A DNA stretch of 64,000 bases from JAJECS01 sp965262745 (GTDB taxonomy: Bacteria > Chloroflexota > UBA11872): positions 806,001-870,000 of the forward strand of contig OZ253558.1 in NCBI GenBank assembly GCA_965262745.1, in the 5' to 3' direction. The notes beneath the pieces are model-generated. The model had not been told where the DNA came from and searched no databases. It saw only the letters and a program-made list of their open reading frames with translations. Below are positions 9,351 to 17,784 of this stretch, in pieces. The translations under genes were made by a program, and so were the position numbers. Numbering within the stretch: position 1 is the first letter of the stretch; every line of letters begins with the position of its first letter.

Positions 9351-11501
9351 CTAGCGGCTGTAGCCCGAGGGGGCTTCCGGCGGGGCCGCGGCGTAGGCGC
9401 GCTCCGCCATGCGCTCCAGCAGGAACCGGAAGTCCTGGTAGGCGTCCAGCCCGCCCAGCGACCCGCCCAGCGCCAGCAGCTCCTCGTGCAAGATGGCCAG
9501 ATCAGTGGACACCCCGGCCGCACCGTCCGCGCCTCGCGGCAGGCTGCTGTAGCGGTCGGCGGATAGCGCGACGATGGCCCCCAGCCGCAACAGCGGGTCA
9601 GCCTCGAAGCTGTCGAAGCCGATGTCGCGACCTGTCACCTCCACCTGCTGACTGCGCGATTGCCCAGTCTCCGGCACCACCCAGCGCAGCTCCACTCGGC
9701 CCAGCTTCAGATCCTCCGCCGCGCGACCGCGCCACTGGTCGTGCAGCTCCAGCTCATAGAAGACCGTCGTCGCCGCGCCCGACGGCAGCTCCGCGAATTC
9801 CTTGCGGTCCTCAGCGAAGCTCGCGTCCGACGTCACCCGGTTCTCATAACCGACGATCCGCCACGTCTTGACCACCTCCGGGTCCCACGTGACCTGCGCC
9901 CGTGTCTGATCCGCGAACGGCGTCGACAGCGCCAGCCAGTTGTCCCGGCTGAAGGTCACCTGCGCCTGGATGGGGTCGTTGAGGTAGCGGTACCAACCGT
10001 TGCCATGCTGCGCCAGCTGCTCCAGCAGCACGTCGTTGTAGTTAGTGATGCCCACGCCGACCGTGATGAGCCGCAGCGGGTTGCTCGCGTCCCGGTCATA
10101 GGCCGACTCCAAGATCGCGAACGGGTTCGTGGCATCCACATTCGCCACGCCGTCGGACATCAAGATGACGTAGTTGGTGGCCTCGGGCCGTTCCATGCGC
10201 GCCTGGTTGGCCAGCTGCACCCCAAGGTTGAGCCCGGCTTGTACGTTGGTGCTGCCATGCGGCGCCAGTTGCGCTATCGAGGACTCGACGGAGTAGTCGT
10301 CCGGTGCCTGATGCTCCACCGTGAGATGGTGCAGCACATCGGTGGTGAAGTGGACCACCGCCACCCGGTCTTGCGGGCGCAGACTTTGCCGGATGGCTTC
10401 CGCCGCCGCCCGGGCAATGTCCACGCGGTTGCCGTCACCCATCGAGCCGGAGGCGTCAAGTACCAGCGTCACATTCAGCGGCCGGTCGTCTGGCACTTCC
10501 GCCGCCTGAAAGCCCAGGCGGACCAGGTGCTTGCCCTCGTCCAGCGGATGCGCGACCAGATCGCTCGTGATCGCAAAGCCCCACGCGTCCGCCGGCGGCG
10601 CGTACTGGTAGTTGAAGGCGTTGATCCACTCTTCGGCCCGCACCGAGTCGGGCTCGACGGCATAGCCCTGCCGGGCCCAGCCGAGCGCCAAGTGGTACGA
10701 GGTGCGGTCGGTATCCAGACTGAAGGTCGAGACGGCGTCCTCCGACGTGGCGACGAAGGGCTGCCGTCCGTAGTCCTGAAACGTGGTGTCCGCCGGCCGC
10801 ACGGTGGGGGCGGGAGCGGGCGCTTCGGCCGCGGGCGCCACCGTTGCAGCCGGAGTGGCCGCCTCCATCATCGCGGCCACGGTGACCACTCTCTCTACTG
10901 CGACTTCCTTGACCACTTCCTGGGTCACAACCTTCTCGACGGTGTTGTACGCGGGCTGGACCTCCTTGATGACCTCGACCTCCTTGACAACCTCCTTGAT
11001 GACCTCCTTCTCGACCACGACGGCCTCTACCGGCACCTCCTTGATGACTTCCACGACCACTTGCTTGGTGACCACGGCCTCGACCGGCACCTCCTTGATG
11101 ATTTCCCTGGTCACGATCGTCTCGACTGGGACCTCTTTGATTACCACCCTCGTGATCACGGTCTCGACCGGAACTTCCTTGATCACCTCTCTGACTTCGG
11201 TGACCACCACCGTCTTTTCGACGACGGACGTCTCCTGCCCAAGATTTCCGGCCACCAAGACCGCCGAGGCGGCAACGGCAACGGCACCGCCGGTGACCAT
11301 GACCGGCAGCCAGTTCTGCTTGGCGGCAGCCAGGATCTTGCGTCGAATCCGCGTGACGGGATTCGGCGGGGGGTGAGGCTCGAGACGTTGTTCCAGCGAA
11401 TCCCAGAGGTTTGTGGGGGCTCGAAGATCGTCGGCTTCTTCCGAAAAATGCTGGCGCAGCGTGTGCTCCATGTCTTGCTCGGACGAATAGTTACTGGCCA
11501 T
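9351..11501 (-). CDS. Membrane vWA/YfbK-like protein with anti-sigma-like N-terminus and repeat stalk
   Basis: A 716-residue protein made of four parts. Residues 1-60 are cytoplasmic and helical (TLRQHFSEEADDLRAP, NLWDSLEQRL), like N-termini of ECF anti-sigma factors. A single membrane helix spans about 63-83. Residues 93-208 form a stalk of repeated IKEVPVE-xVVT units. The rest is a YfbK-type region: DTDRTSYHLALGWARQG, then a von Willebrand A domain with the MIDAS motif DASGSM (349-354) and a distal TNV and DGV, and the family's C-terminal domain. ATG 11501 is preferred: it has GAGAGG nine bases upstream and overlaps the sigma gene stop by 11 bases; ATG 11522 lies on its own ribosome site. 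The pairing with the sigma factor suggests membrane control of that factor; this is inference. Confidence 0.8.
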   Translation of the reverse strand: MASNYSSEQDMEHTLRQHFSEEADDLRAPTNLWDSLEQRLEPHPPPNPVTRIRRKILAAAKQNWLPVMVTGGAVAVAASAVLVAGNLGQETSVVEKTVVVTEVREVIKEVPVETVITRVVIKEVPVETIVTREIIKEVPVEAVVTKQVVVEVIKEVPVEAVVVEKEVIKEVVKEVEVIKEVQPAYNTVEKVVTQEVVKEVAVERVVTVAAMMEAATPAATVAPAAEAPAPAPTVRPADTTFQDYGRQPFVATSEDAVSTFSLDTDRTSYHLALGWARQGYAVEPDSVRAEEWINAFNYQYAPPADAWGFAITSDLVAHPLDEGKHLVRLGFQAAEVPDDRPLNVTLVLDASGSMGDGNRVDIARAAAEAIRQSLRPQDRVAVVHFTTDVLHHLTVEHQAPDDYSVESSIAQLAPHGSTNVQAGLNLGVQLANQARMERPEATNYVILMSDGVANVDATNPFAILESAYDRDASNPLRLITVGVGITNYNDVLLEQLAQHGNGWYRYLNDPIQAQVTFSRDNWLALSTPFADQTRAQVTWDPEVVKTWRIVGYENRVTSDASFAEDRKEFAELPSGAATTVFYELELHDQWRGRAAEDLKLGRVELRWVVPETGQSRSQQVEVTGRDIGFDSFEADPLLRLGAIVALSADRYSSLPRGADGAAGVSTDLAILHEELLALGGSLGGLDAYQDFRFLLERMAERAYAAAPPEAPSGYSR
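10878..11225 (-). repeat. Coding repeat: Val/Ile-Lys-Glu-Val-Pro-Val-Glu stalk
   Basis: At least seven imperfect units with the core V-I-K-E-V-P-V-E-x-V-V-T lie in frame within the vWA gene. DNA units differ at third positions, so this is an old protein repeat rather than a recent DNA expansion. The alternating hydrophobic and charged residues fit an extended beta or coiled stalk outside the membrane. Confidence 0.8.
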
Positions 11502-12048
11502 GGCCGTACGCCTCTCTGGCATCTCCCGTTGCTAGCTGATCTCTGAGGTTGCCAAGCGCCCGGTGCAGCCTCGACTTGACCGTGCCCTCGCGCACGCCAA
11601 TGGCTTCGGCCAGTTGCGGAACCGTGAGATCGGCGAAAAAGCGCAAGACCACAACTTGCCGCTGATCCGGATTCAGGCCGGCCAGGGCTTGCCGGATCTC
11701 TTCGCGATTGAGCTGAGCCTCCGCAGCGTCGGCCGGCTGGGGGAAGTCATCTGGTTGGCTGTGGTCTTCGAGTGGAACCGTGGCAACCACTGGCCTTCTG
11801 CGCTGGGACACGACGGTGTTCACCAGGATTCGCACGAGCCAGGGCTTGACGGGATGTCCGATGCGGAAGCCGTGGATGCCGCGCCAGGCGGCGAGAAAGG
11901 CTTCCTGGACCTGCTCCTCGGCCAGCGTCCGATCCCCGGTCATCAGGACCGCCGTGCCGTAGAGAACATCTTGGTAGCGCTCCACTAGATGGCGGAAGGC
12001 TTCACGCTCGCCGTCCTGGCAACGCAGGACCGCTTGTTCATCGGTCAT
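11491..12048 (-). CDS. RNA polymerase ECF-type sigma factor
   Basis: A 185-residue sigma-70 family protein with only regions 2 and 4, as in extracytoplasmic-function sigmas. Region 2 is seen in FRHLVERYQDVLYGTAVLM and AEEQVQEAFLAAWRGI (the latter is -10 recognition). Region 4 is a helix-turn-helix: LNPDQRQVVVLRFFADLT, then VPQLAEAIGVREGTVKSRLHRAL, which contacts the -35 box. The start ATG 12048 has GAGGG six bases upstream. Its 3' end overlaps the vWA gene by 11 bases, so the two are translationally coupled. I see no clear self-type promoter upstream. Confidence 0.92.
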   Translation of the reverse strand: MTDEQAVLRCQDGEREAFRHLVERYQDVLYGTAVLMTGDRTLAEEQVQEAFLAAWRGIHGFRIGHPVKPWLVRILVNTVVSQRRRPVVATVPLEDHSQPDDFPQPADAAEAQLNREEIRQALAGLNPDQRQVVVLRFFADLTVPQLAEAIGVREGTVKSRLHRALGNLRDQLATGDAREAYGHGQ

Positions 12049-12251
12049 ATGCCGCCCTCATTGCCCGTTCTCCCCAGGTATTCCATTAGACACTACGCGC
12101 GTTTCGACGGAATCGTTCCATGTCAGCGACCTATTTCCGGGACTTTTTTGCCGCGGAGGCGTGGGACCCGCCAACGCGCGTGGTCAGCTCGTCTGGTCGC
12201 GCCCGCGGCGGTGGCTTCAAATCGAGGTGTCGGATCAAGCATCGTTTGATA

Positions 12252-12260
12252 CATAATATG
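12252..12260 (+). promoter_or_regulatory. Small AT-rich palindrome ahead of vapBC
   Basis: CATAATATG is a nine-base palindrome centred on A. It lies in an AT-rich island (TTTGATACATAATATGG) 31 bases before the antitoxin start, in otherwise GC-rich DNA. CATAAT could serve as a -10 box, and VapB antitoxins usually repress their own promoter, so this is a plausible promoter/operator. No good -35 is visible. Confidence 0.3.
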
Positions 12261-12290
12261 GTGCACACAGCCATGACCACAGGGGTTGCG

Positions 12291-12488
12291 GTGAGAACGA
12301 CATTGAATCTCGATGAACGATTGTTGAATGAAGCCCAGCGACTCACCGGCATCGACGGCAGAACCGCGCTGGTGAAAGAAAGCCTGCGCGCGCTCATCGA
12401 ACGGGAAAGCGCCCGCCGACTGGCGAGACTGGGCGGAAGCGAGCCGCAGCTGAAGCCAATCCCACGCCGGCGACCTGCGTCTGGATGA
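12291..12488 (+). CDS. vapB: VapB-type antitoxin
   Basis: A 65-residue protein beginning VRTTLNLDERLLNEAQRL, the ribbon-helix-helix DNA-binding opening of VapB antitoxins, then the helix ALVKESLRALIERESARRL. The basic, proline-rich tail is where the antitoxin would wrap the toxin. GTG 12291 is chosen: AGGGG stands five bases upstream and family similarity begins exactly there; upstream ATG codons at 12258 and 12273 are less likely. Its stop overlaps the toxin start as ATGA. VapB normally neutralises the toxin and represses the operon with it. Confidence 0.85.
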   Translation: MRTTLNLDERLLNEAQRLTGIDGRTALVKESLRALIERESARRLARLGGSEPQLKPIPRRRPASG

Positions 12489-12856
12489 TCCTGGTCGATA
12501 CGGCGGTCTGGATCGATCACCTGCGCGGCGCCGAGCCGCGCCTGGCGGCCCTCCTGGACGACAACCAAGTTCTAATTCACCCCATGGTTGCCGGTGAACT
12601 GGCGTGCGGAAACTTGCGCGATCGGCATGACGTGCTCCGTCTGCTTGGCGGTTTGCCGCAAGCGCCCGTGGCAGCCGATGACGAAGTGCTCAGGTTTATC
12701 GAACGGCACCATATGATGGGATGCGGGATCGGCTACATCGACGCCCATCTACTGGCAGCTACGGCGCTTGCCACACCGTCGCCCCTGTGGACGAGCGACG
12801 AGCGACTGAGGGGTATGGCCGCACGTGTGGGTCTTGCCTACGACCTGCCGCGCTAG
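12485..12856 (+). CDS. vapC: VapC-type PIN-domain ribonuclease toxin
   Basis: A 123-residue PIN-domain protein. The four acidic metal-binding residues are in place: D5 (ILVDTAVWIDHL), E38 (VAGELACG), D86 (GYIDAHLLA) and D105 (TSDERL). VapC toxins cut structured RNA, typically tRNA or rRNA, when free of antitoxin. It overlaps vapB by four bases. Its stop also overlaps by four bases the stop of the convergent EEP-domain gene, leaving no room for a terminator between the two. Confidence 0.9.
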   Translation: MILVDTAVWIDHLRGAEPRLAALLDDNQVLIHPMVAGELACGNLRDRHDVLRLLGGLPQAPVAADDEVLRFIERHHMMGCGIGYIDAHLLAATALATPSPLWTSDERLRGMAARVGLAYDLPR

Positions 12857-14751
12857 CGCGGAACTATGGCCGCCAACGTGTGCGGCGTCAGCTTCACCCA
12901 CACCGGCTCATGGTCGGACGCGGCAGTGACGGGCCTGCGGACTTCAACCGTCGCAAGGTCCGGCGTATGCAGCACGTAGTCGATTCGTCGGCCACTTTCC
13001 GGAAACGTTGGCGGCCCGCCGGCGTCCGCGTCGATGAATCCAACCCGGAACAACGACTGCATCGACGGTTCGTCCGCCTCCGCATTCATATCGCCCACCA
13101 CCAGCGTGTGGGCCCGGCCGCCCCAAATGTCGAGCAGCGTCCGCGCCTGATCCTCGCGCGTCGGGCCGCCGTCGGTCGCATGGTCAAGGTGGGCGTTGAT
13201 AACGGTGTACGTCAGCCCGGGCGCCTCGACCTCGACCTCGACGGCGCCCCGAGGTATCCGACCCGGATTGTCGAAGTGATGGACGGCGCTCCGCATGGGC
13301 AATCGAGTGAGAACGGCGTTGCCCCACAGATCGGCCGCCGCCGGCCCGTAGGCATAGGGCATATCGAGCCGCTGCGAAAGCCAGGTGAGCGTATCCACCG
13401 CGCCTGAGATCACCCAGCCTCGACCAACCTCTTGGAGCGCGATCACATCTGCGGGGTTGTCCTCGAGCGTCCGCGCAACAGCCTCGAGATCGAAGCGGCC
13501 TTCCACGCCGAATCCCTGCCGGATGTTATAGGCGACGACGCGGAGACCGTCGGAGTTCATGGACCCACTGCCGGGCGGCGCGGCGGTGCCGGCGACCGCT
13601 GCCGCGGGAAGGAGAATCACGGCGGCAACGGCTACTGGCGCCAGCCAGCCGCGCATGGCCATCGGCCGCGCTGGAGCCACTGCCCGAGCCCTTCTCGCAT
13701 AGCCGCCGATTCCAATGACGACGGTCGCGATGACCGCGGCCCACAGCACCCAATCAGGACCGTAGAACGAATAGAACACAAACAACAGCACCACAAGCAG
13801 CAGCAGACCGATCGTCATCGCCACAACGCTGGGAGCGACGCGGGGCGATCCATTCAGTCGCGGCACCATCGGCGCAAGCAACGCCGGCAACGCGGCTGCC
13901 AGCAGGCCGGCCCCGACGCCGGCCGCCGGCGTTCGGGCGTCAATGAGCATGAAGCCCACGATGAAAACAACGGCAGCCACGCTGAGCAAGGCCCAGCCGA
14001 CAGCCACGCCGGACCGAATCAGCGCCCAGGTCCACACCACGCCAACCGCGGCGCCTACGGCCAGCGCAAGCGCCGCAGCTCGGAAATCAAGACCCGCTCC
14101 AACGATGACCTGCCCGAGGTTGCCGCTCAGCAACATGAACACCACGAGGCCCGGACCAAGCCCAATGAGGGGCCAAGCGTTGCGCCACCCGGGGAGACCG
14201 GCTGACGTCCGGGCAACGCCCGGCGCGCCAAGGGCGACGATGGCCACGGCAACCGCAACGACCGCCGCGGCCGCCGGATGGTGGGCGAATGCGGCGTCAA
14301 CCGTGATGAAGCTCACGCGGACCGTGAGATCGAGCGCCAGCGCCAGACTGAGACCGAGGCGCACCGACGATCCGAGCGATGGCAGCAACGCCAGAAACCA
14401 TCCCAGGGCAACCGTGCCAGCCAGGCCGGCTCCGAAATCGATCCAAGGCACGGCGGAAATCTGTCCAATAGCCGCCCCGGCCGCCAGCAGGCGCAGCGAC
14501 CACAGCCGTGCCGCTTTCACGCCAACGGCACGGGCAATCGGCCAGGCCAGAATGGCAGCCGCGAATCCGCCAAGCACCACGATCGCAAGCACCTCACGGC
14601 TGGACGTTTCCCCAATCAGCCAAACCGTGTGCGTGGTGAAGACGCGGATTGCCTGGAACCCGAGCAGGAGGGCAGCCGTCACGACCAGCACGTCAGTTCC
14701 CATTGCTCGTCGCACCGCGTCTCCTACCGAGCGGGCCTGCGTTACCGCCAT
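12853..14751 (-). CDS. Polytopic membrane protein fused to endonuclease/exonuclease/phosphatase domain
   Basis: A 632-residue protein. Roughly the first 380 residues hold about ten to twelve hydrophobic helices (e.g. VLVVTAALLLGFQAI, VVAMTIGLLLLVVLLFVF). The last 240 are an EEP (DNase I/sphingomyelinase-like) domain with all signature pieces: VVAYNIRQGF, ADVIALQEVG (catalytic Glu), INAHLDH, VVGDMNAE, RIDYVL and SDHEPV. Such membrane EEP proteins are suspected of hydrolysing phospholipid or phosphodiester substrates outside the cell, but no substrate is certain. ATG 14751 is chosen over GTG 14781 because the extra ten residues are unstructured; both have weak ribosome sites. Confidence 0.8.
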   Translation of the reverse strand: MAVTQARSVGDAVRRAMGTDVLVVTAALLLGFQAIRVFTTHTVWLIGETSSREVLAIVVLGGFAAAILAWPIARAVGVKAARLWSLRLLAAGAAIGQISAVPWIDFGAGLAGTVALGWFLALLPSLGSSVRLGLSLALALDLTVRVSFITVDAAFAHHPAAAAVVAVAVAIVALGAPGVARTSAGLPGWRNAWPLIGLGPGLVVFMLLSGNLGQVIVGAGLDFRAAALALAVGAAVGVVWTWALIRSGVAVGWALLSVAAVVFIVGFMLIDARTPAAGVGAGLLAAALPALLAPMVPRLNGSPRVAPSVVAMTIGLLLLVVLLFVFYSFYGPDWVLWAAVIATVVIGIGGYARRARAVAPARPMAMRGWLAPVAVAAVILLPAAAVAGTAAPPGSGSMNSDGLRVVAYNIRQGFGVEGRFDLEAVARTLEDNPADVIALQEVGRGWVISGAVDTLTWLSQRLDMPYAYGPAAADLWGNAVLTRLPMRSAVHHFDNPGRIPRGAVEVEVEAPGLTYTVINAHLDHATDGGPTREDQARTLLDIWGGRAHTLVVGDMNAEADEPSMQSLFRVGFIDADAGGPPTFPESGRRIDYVLHTPDLATVEVRRPVTAASDHEPVWVKLTPHTLAAIVPR

Positions 14752-14802
14752 AGTTGTTCTCGAGCGATGGTGAGGTTGCACGAGTGCGTCGCGCTGGCCT
14801 GC

Positions 14803-16041
14803 CTACACCGAATCGATGTGGCCACGAGTGCTCAGGGCGCGCGCGCTGACGCCCAGCACGCCAAGGAATCCTTCCGAATCGCGGTGATCAAAGTCCCCGA
14901 CGCCCTCCATGCTGGAGGCGTCGCTGTACAGCGAGTGTGGGACATCGCGCGCGCTGGCATAGGCAATGGTGCCTTTGTACACGTCCACGACGATCGTGCC
15001 GGTCGTCAGCGACGTGAACGCGCCAATGGCTCGCCGCATCGCGCTGCTGGCCAGGTCGAACCAATAGCCCTCGTAGACCTGCCGCGCAAGCTGTGCCGAT
15101 AGCTGGTCGAAGACGGCACGCGCGCGTCGATCCAGGATGAGTTGCTGAAGATAGGCATAGCACGTACCGAGCAGTTCCATGCCCGGTGCCTCATAGACGC
15201 CGCGTGACTTGATGCCGACGAAGCGATTCTCCACCACGTGCAACCCGATGCCCACGCCGTGATGTCCGCCGATGGCATTGGCCTGCTCAATGGCCTCGCG
15301 CGGGGTGACCGGGCGGCCGTCAACAGCCGTGGGAACGCCTTGCTCAAAACGGACCTCAAACCGCTGCCTTTCGTCGGGCGCCTCGTGCGGATACACGCCC
15401 ATTTGCGGTCGGACGAAGTGCGCCGGAGTTTCGAGATCCTCGAGTTGCCCGGCCTCGTGGGTCAGCCCCAAAAGATTGGCGTCGGTGGAATACGGCTTGT
15501 CGAGCGTCGCGCGAATGGGAACCTCTTCCCGCTCGCAGTAGACGATCATCTCCCGCCGACCCGGAAACAGCTCCAGGAACTCGCTGTCGCGCCACGGGGC
15601 GTATACCTCCACCTCGGGCGCGAGCATGTTGGTCACCAGTTGGAAGCGCACCTGATCGTTGCCACGGCCCGTGGCGCCGTGCCCGAGCACGGTTATGCCC
15701 CGCCGCTGCACCTCCGGCAGCAAGGCCTGAACGGTGACGTGCCGTGCAATGCCGGTGGTATTCCAGTACCCACCCTCGTAGCACGCCTGGCCCTGCAAGA
15801 TCTCGAGTCCGGCGCGGGCCAACTCGTCGCGCGCGTCCACGAGAACGGCGTCCTCGGCGCCCGCGGCCCGCATGCGCTCGGGAATGTCGGCGATGTTCGC
15901 CTCGTCGGGCTGACCCAGGTCGGCCGTGAGCGCGACGACCCCTACCCCCTCTTCGACCAGCCAGCGGGTGATGGTGCAGCTATCCAGGCCGCCGGAGGCC
16001 GCCAGCGCCACGCGCTTGCCAACAAGGTCCCCGACAACCAC
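14803..16041 (-). CDS. argG: Argininosuccinate synthase
   Basis: A 412-residue enzyme joining citrulline and aspartate with ATP in arginine synthesis. The ATP-pyrophosphatase loop ASGGLDS is at 15-21, and GHGATGRGNDQVRF, YCEREEVPI, KPYSTDANLLG and GHHGVGIG follow in the usual order. The loop starts ALAAS where most homologues have LAYS, a mild variation. GTG 16041 has GGTGAG upstream. Ornithine carbamoyltransferase, the preceding pathway step, is encoded at 33.4 kb rather than beside it; argininosuccinate lyase is not in the window. Confidence 0.93.
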   Translation of the reverse strand: MVVGDLVGKRVALAASGGLDSCTITRWLVEEGVGVVALTADLGQPDEANIADIPERMRAAGAEDAVLVDARDELARAGLEILQGQACYEGGYWNTTGIARHVTVQALLPEVQRRGITVLGHGATGRGNDQVRFQLVTNMLAPEVEVYAPWRDSEFLELFPGRREMIVYCEREEVPIRATLDKPYSTDANLLGLTHEAGQLEDLETPAHFVRPQMGVYPHEAPDERQRFEVRFEQGVPTAVDGRPVTPREAIEQANAIGGHHGVGIGLHVVENRFVGIKSRGVYEAPGMELLGTCYAYLQQLILDRRARAVFDQLSAQLARQVYEGYWFDLASSAMRRAIGAFTSLTTGTIVVDVYKGTIAYASARDVPHSLYSDASSMEGVGDFDHRDSEGFLGVLGVSARALSTRGHIDSV

Positions 16042-16158
16042 CGCTCACCCCATGAAGACGCGCCACCAGCCTGTAGAGTACCGTTCGCAGGCCGACACGG
16101 GGCCGTTAGCACAATTGCGGTGCGTTAGAGGAGCGGCCTGCTTTCTGGGAGTCCGCGC

Positions 16159-16515
16159 ATGCCATTCATCGATATCCACGATCACCCCGAAGTCGAGCTC
16201 GCCCCGGGAGCCCGCGCCCGCACGCCCTTCGGCGAGCGGGTGATGCTGTCGCGCCTGGAGCTCGACGCGGACAGCGTGGTTCCGACACACCACCATCCCC
16301 ACGAGCAGGCCGGCATGCTGCTCGAAGGAGAGATGGAGCTCACCATCGGCGAAGAAACCCGGCTATGCCGCCCAGGGGACATGTTCATCATTCCAGGCGG
16401 CGTGCCCCACCGGGCGCGTCCGCTGAATGGTCCGGCGGTCGTCTTGGACGTATTCAGCCCACCGCGTGAAGATTATGTTGAGCTAGCCAATCGCTACATT
16501 CCGCGCAGCGACTAG
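16159..16515 (+). CDS. Small cupin-domain protein
   Basis: A 118-residue single cupin. Motif 1 is seen as PTHHHPHEQAGMLLEGEME (His-rich, with Glu), and motif 2 as CRPGDMFIIPGGVPHRA, ending with the metal His. The metal-binding triad is therefore intact. Small cupins of this type include dioxygenase-like, isomerase-like and sensory proteins, so no reaction is assigned. It is divergent from argG and followed by a DegV gene after a 290-base gap. Confidence 0.85.
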   Translation: MPFIDIHDHPEVELAPGARARTPFGERVMLSRLELDADSVVPTHHHPHEQAGMLLEGEMELTIGEETRLCRPGDMFIIPGGVPHRARPLNGPAVVLDVFSPPREDYVELANRYIPRSD

Positions 16516-16806
16516 CGGGACGGGATCAGCACCGCCCGAATCTGACGCGAGCCAGCGGCCCGGTCTGCCGGCCTCGAAGCACATGTTTGCGCCGCACCCC
16601 GTCACCGTCGATTCGGAGTGGGTTTTCGCCCAGGCCGCGCAGACCCCGGTGAGGTGCGAGGGAAGAGGACGGACGCTGCGGTCGGCCGGGCGCACCAACC
16701 TTTGGGGGAGTATCATTTTGTGCGTGGCTTCATAGAGCCTGGCTGCGGAGCGTCTACCCGCCAGCAGGACAACAGCCAGGCGTCGGCGTTTGATTGGAGC
16801 ATCAGC
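16516..16806. other. Intergenic region before the DegV gene, nothing recognised
   Basis: No plausible gene, RNA or riboswitch family is seen. A GGGGGAGTATCATTTTG stretch near 16704-16720 could hold a -10 box (TATCAT) without a matching -35. Confidence 0.25.
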
Positions 16807-17655
16807 ATGGCCGTCAAGATAGTGACCGACAGCACGGCATATTTGCCTCGGCAGCTTATCGACGAGCACGGGATCGAAGTGGTGCCGCTGCACGTGCACT
16901 TCGGCACCGATGACTACGCCGATGGGGTCGACATCACGCCGACCGATTTCTTCACCATGCTGGAGAGTCGACCCGAGCACCCGACCACGTCGCAGCCGGC
17001 TCCGGCCGCGTTCATGGACGCGTACAGCCGCGTGGCAGCGGACGGCAGCGCCATCGTGTCCATCCACTTGTCGGCAAAGCTAAGCGGAACGCTCGAGTCG
17101 GCACGGCTGGCGTCCGACCAGCTACCGGACGTGGAAGTCCACCTCGCCACGAACAATCTGCCGCCGATCGGGGTTGGCCTCCTGGCGCTGGAGGGAGCAC
17201 AGGCCGCCAGCAGCGGGGCAAGTGCCGAGGAGGTGGTGCAGCACGTCAACGACCAAGGCGCGCGGACGTTTGTTGTATTTGTCGTGCCAACGCTGGAGTA
17301 CCTGCGTCGGGGCGGCCGAATCGGCGGAGCCCAGGCGTTCGTGGGATCCATCCTGAGCTTGAAACCGGTGCTGCACGTGCAAGACGGACAGGTTGAACCG
17401 GTTGTCCGCGTGCGCTCGTTCACCAAGGCTCGCCGCGCGCTGGTGGACTACGTGCGCGAGCATGCCCCGAACGGTCTGCGGGCCATATCGGTAATCCATG
17501 TGGGCGCGGATGAGATGTACGCCGCGCTCGAAGCCGACATCCAGCGCGAGTTCGGGGTCACGGGAGAGCTGGTGCCGGGCATCCAGATGGGGCCAGTGGT
17601 CGCCACCCACACCGGTCGCGGCGCGTTCGGCCTGACGTTCATCGCCAACCCGTAA
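16807..17655 (+). CDS. DegV-family fatty-acid-binding protein
   Basis: A 282-residue DegV-family protein. It begins with MAVKIVTDSTAYLP, has the mid-chain HLSAKLSGT lipid-head-group motif, EYLRRGGRIG, and KPVLHVQDGQV followed by RVRSFTKA, as expected. Homologues bind a fatty acid and, as FakB, deliver it to fatty acid kinase FakA; no FakA gene is in the window. ATG 16807 has GGAG seven bases upstream; longer frames start in non-conserved sequence. Confidence 0.9.
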   Translation: MAVKIVTDSTAYLPRQLIDEHGIEVVPLHVHFGTDDYADGVDITPTDFFTMLESRPEHPTTSQPAPAAFMDAYSRVAADGSAIVSIHLSAKLSGTLESARLASDQLPDVEVHLATNNLPPIGVGLLALEGAQAASSGASAEEVVQHVNDQGARTFVVFVVPTLEYLRRGGRIGGAQAFVGSILSLKPVLHVQDGQVEPVVRVRSFTKARRALVDYVREHAPNGLRAISVIHVGADEMYAALEADIQREFGVTGELVPGIQMGPVVATHTGRGAFGLTFIANP

Positions 17656-17784
17656 ACGGCCGACCGCGGCTGCTGTTCAGACATCCGGCTCAGTGCGATC
17701 AGATAGGCACGAGCCCGGCACGTCGGCGATGCGTGACGCGAGAGTATTGAGCTTGCCGGAGCACCCAGGCCAATAGGTTGGAGT

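Noticed and set aside
10878..11225. Regularly spaced repeats that might suggest a CRISPR array
   Set aside because: Units are imperfect, contiguous, in frame and encode a protein repeat. There are no unique spacers.
9660..11546. A 628-codon open frame opposite the sigma/vWA genes
   Set aside because: It lies exactly antisense to a recognised vWA domain and stalk. Its Asp/Leu/His-rich repeats are the mirror of the KEV repeat codons, and it matches no family.
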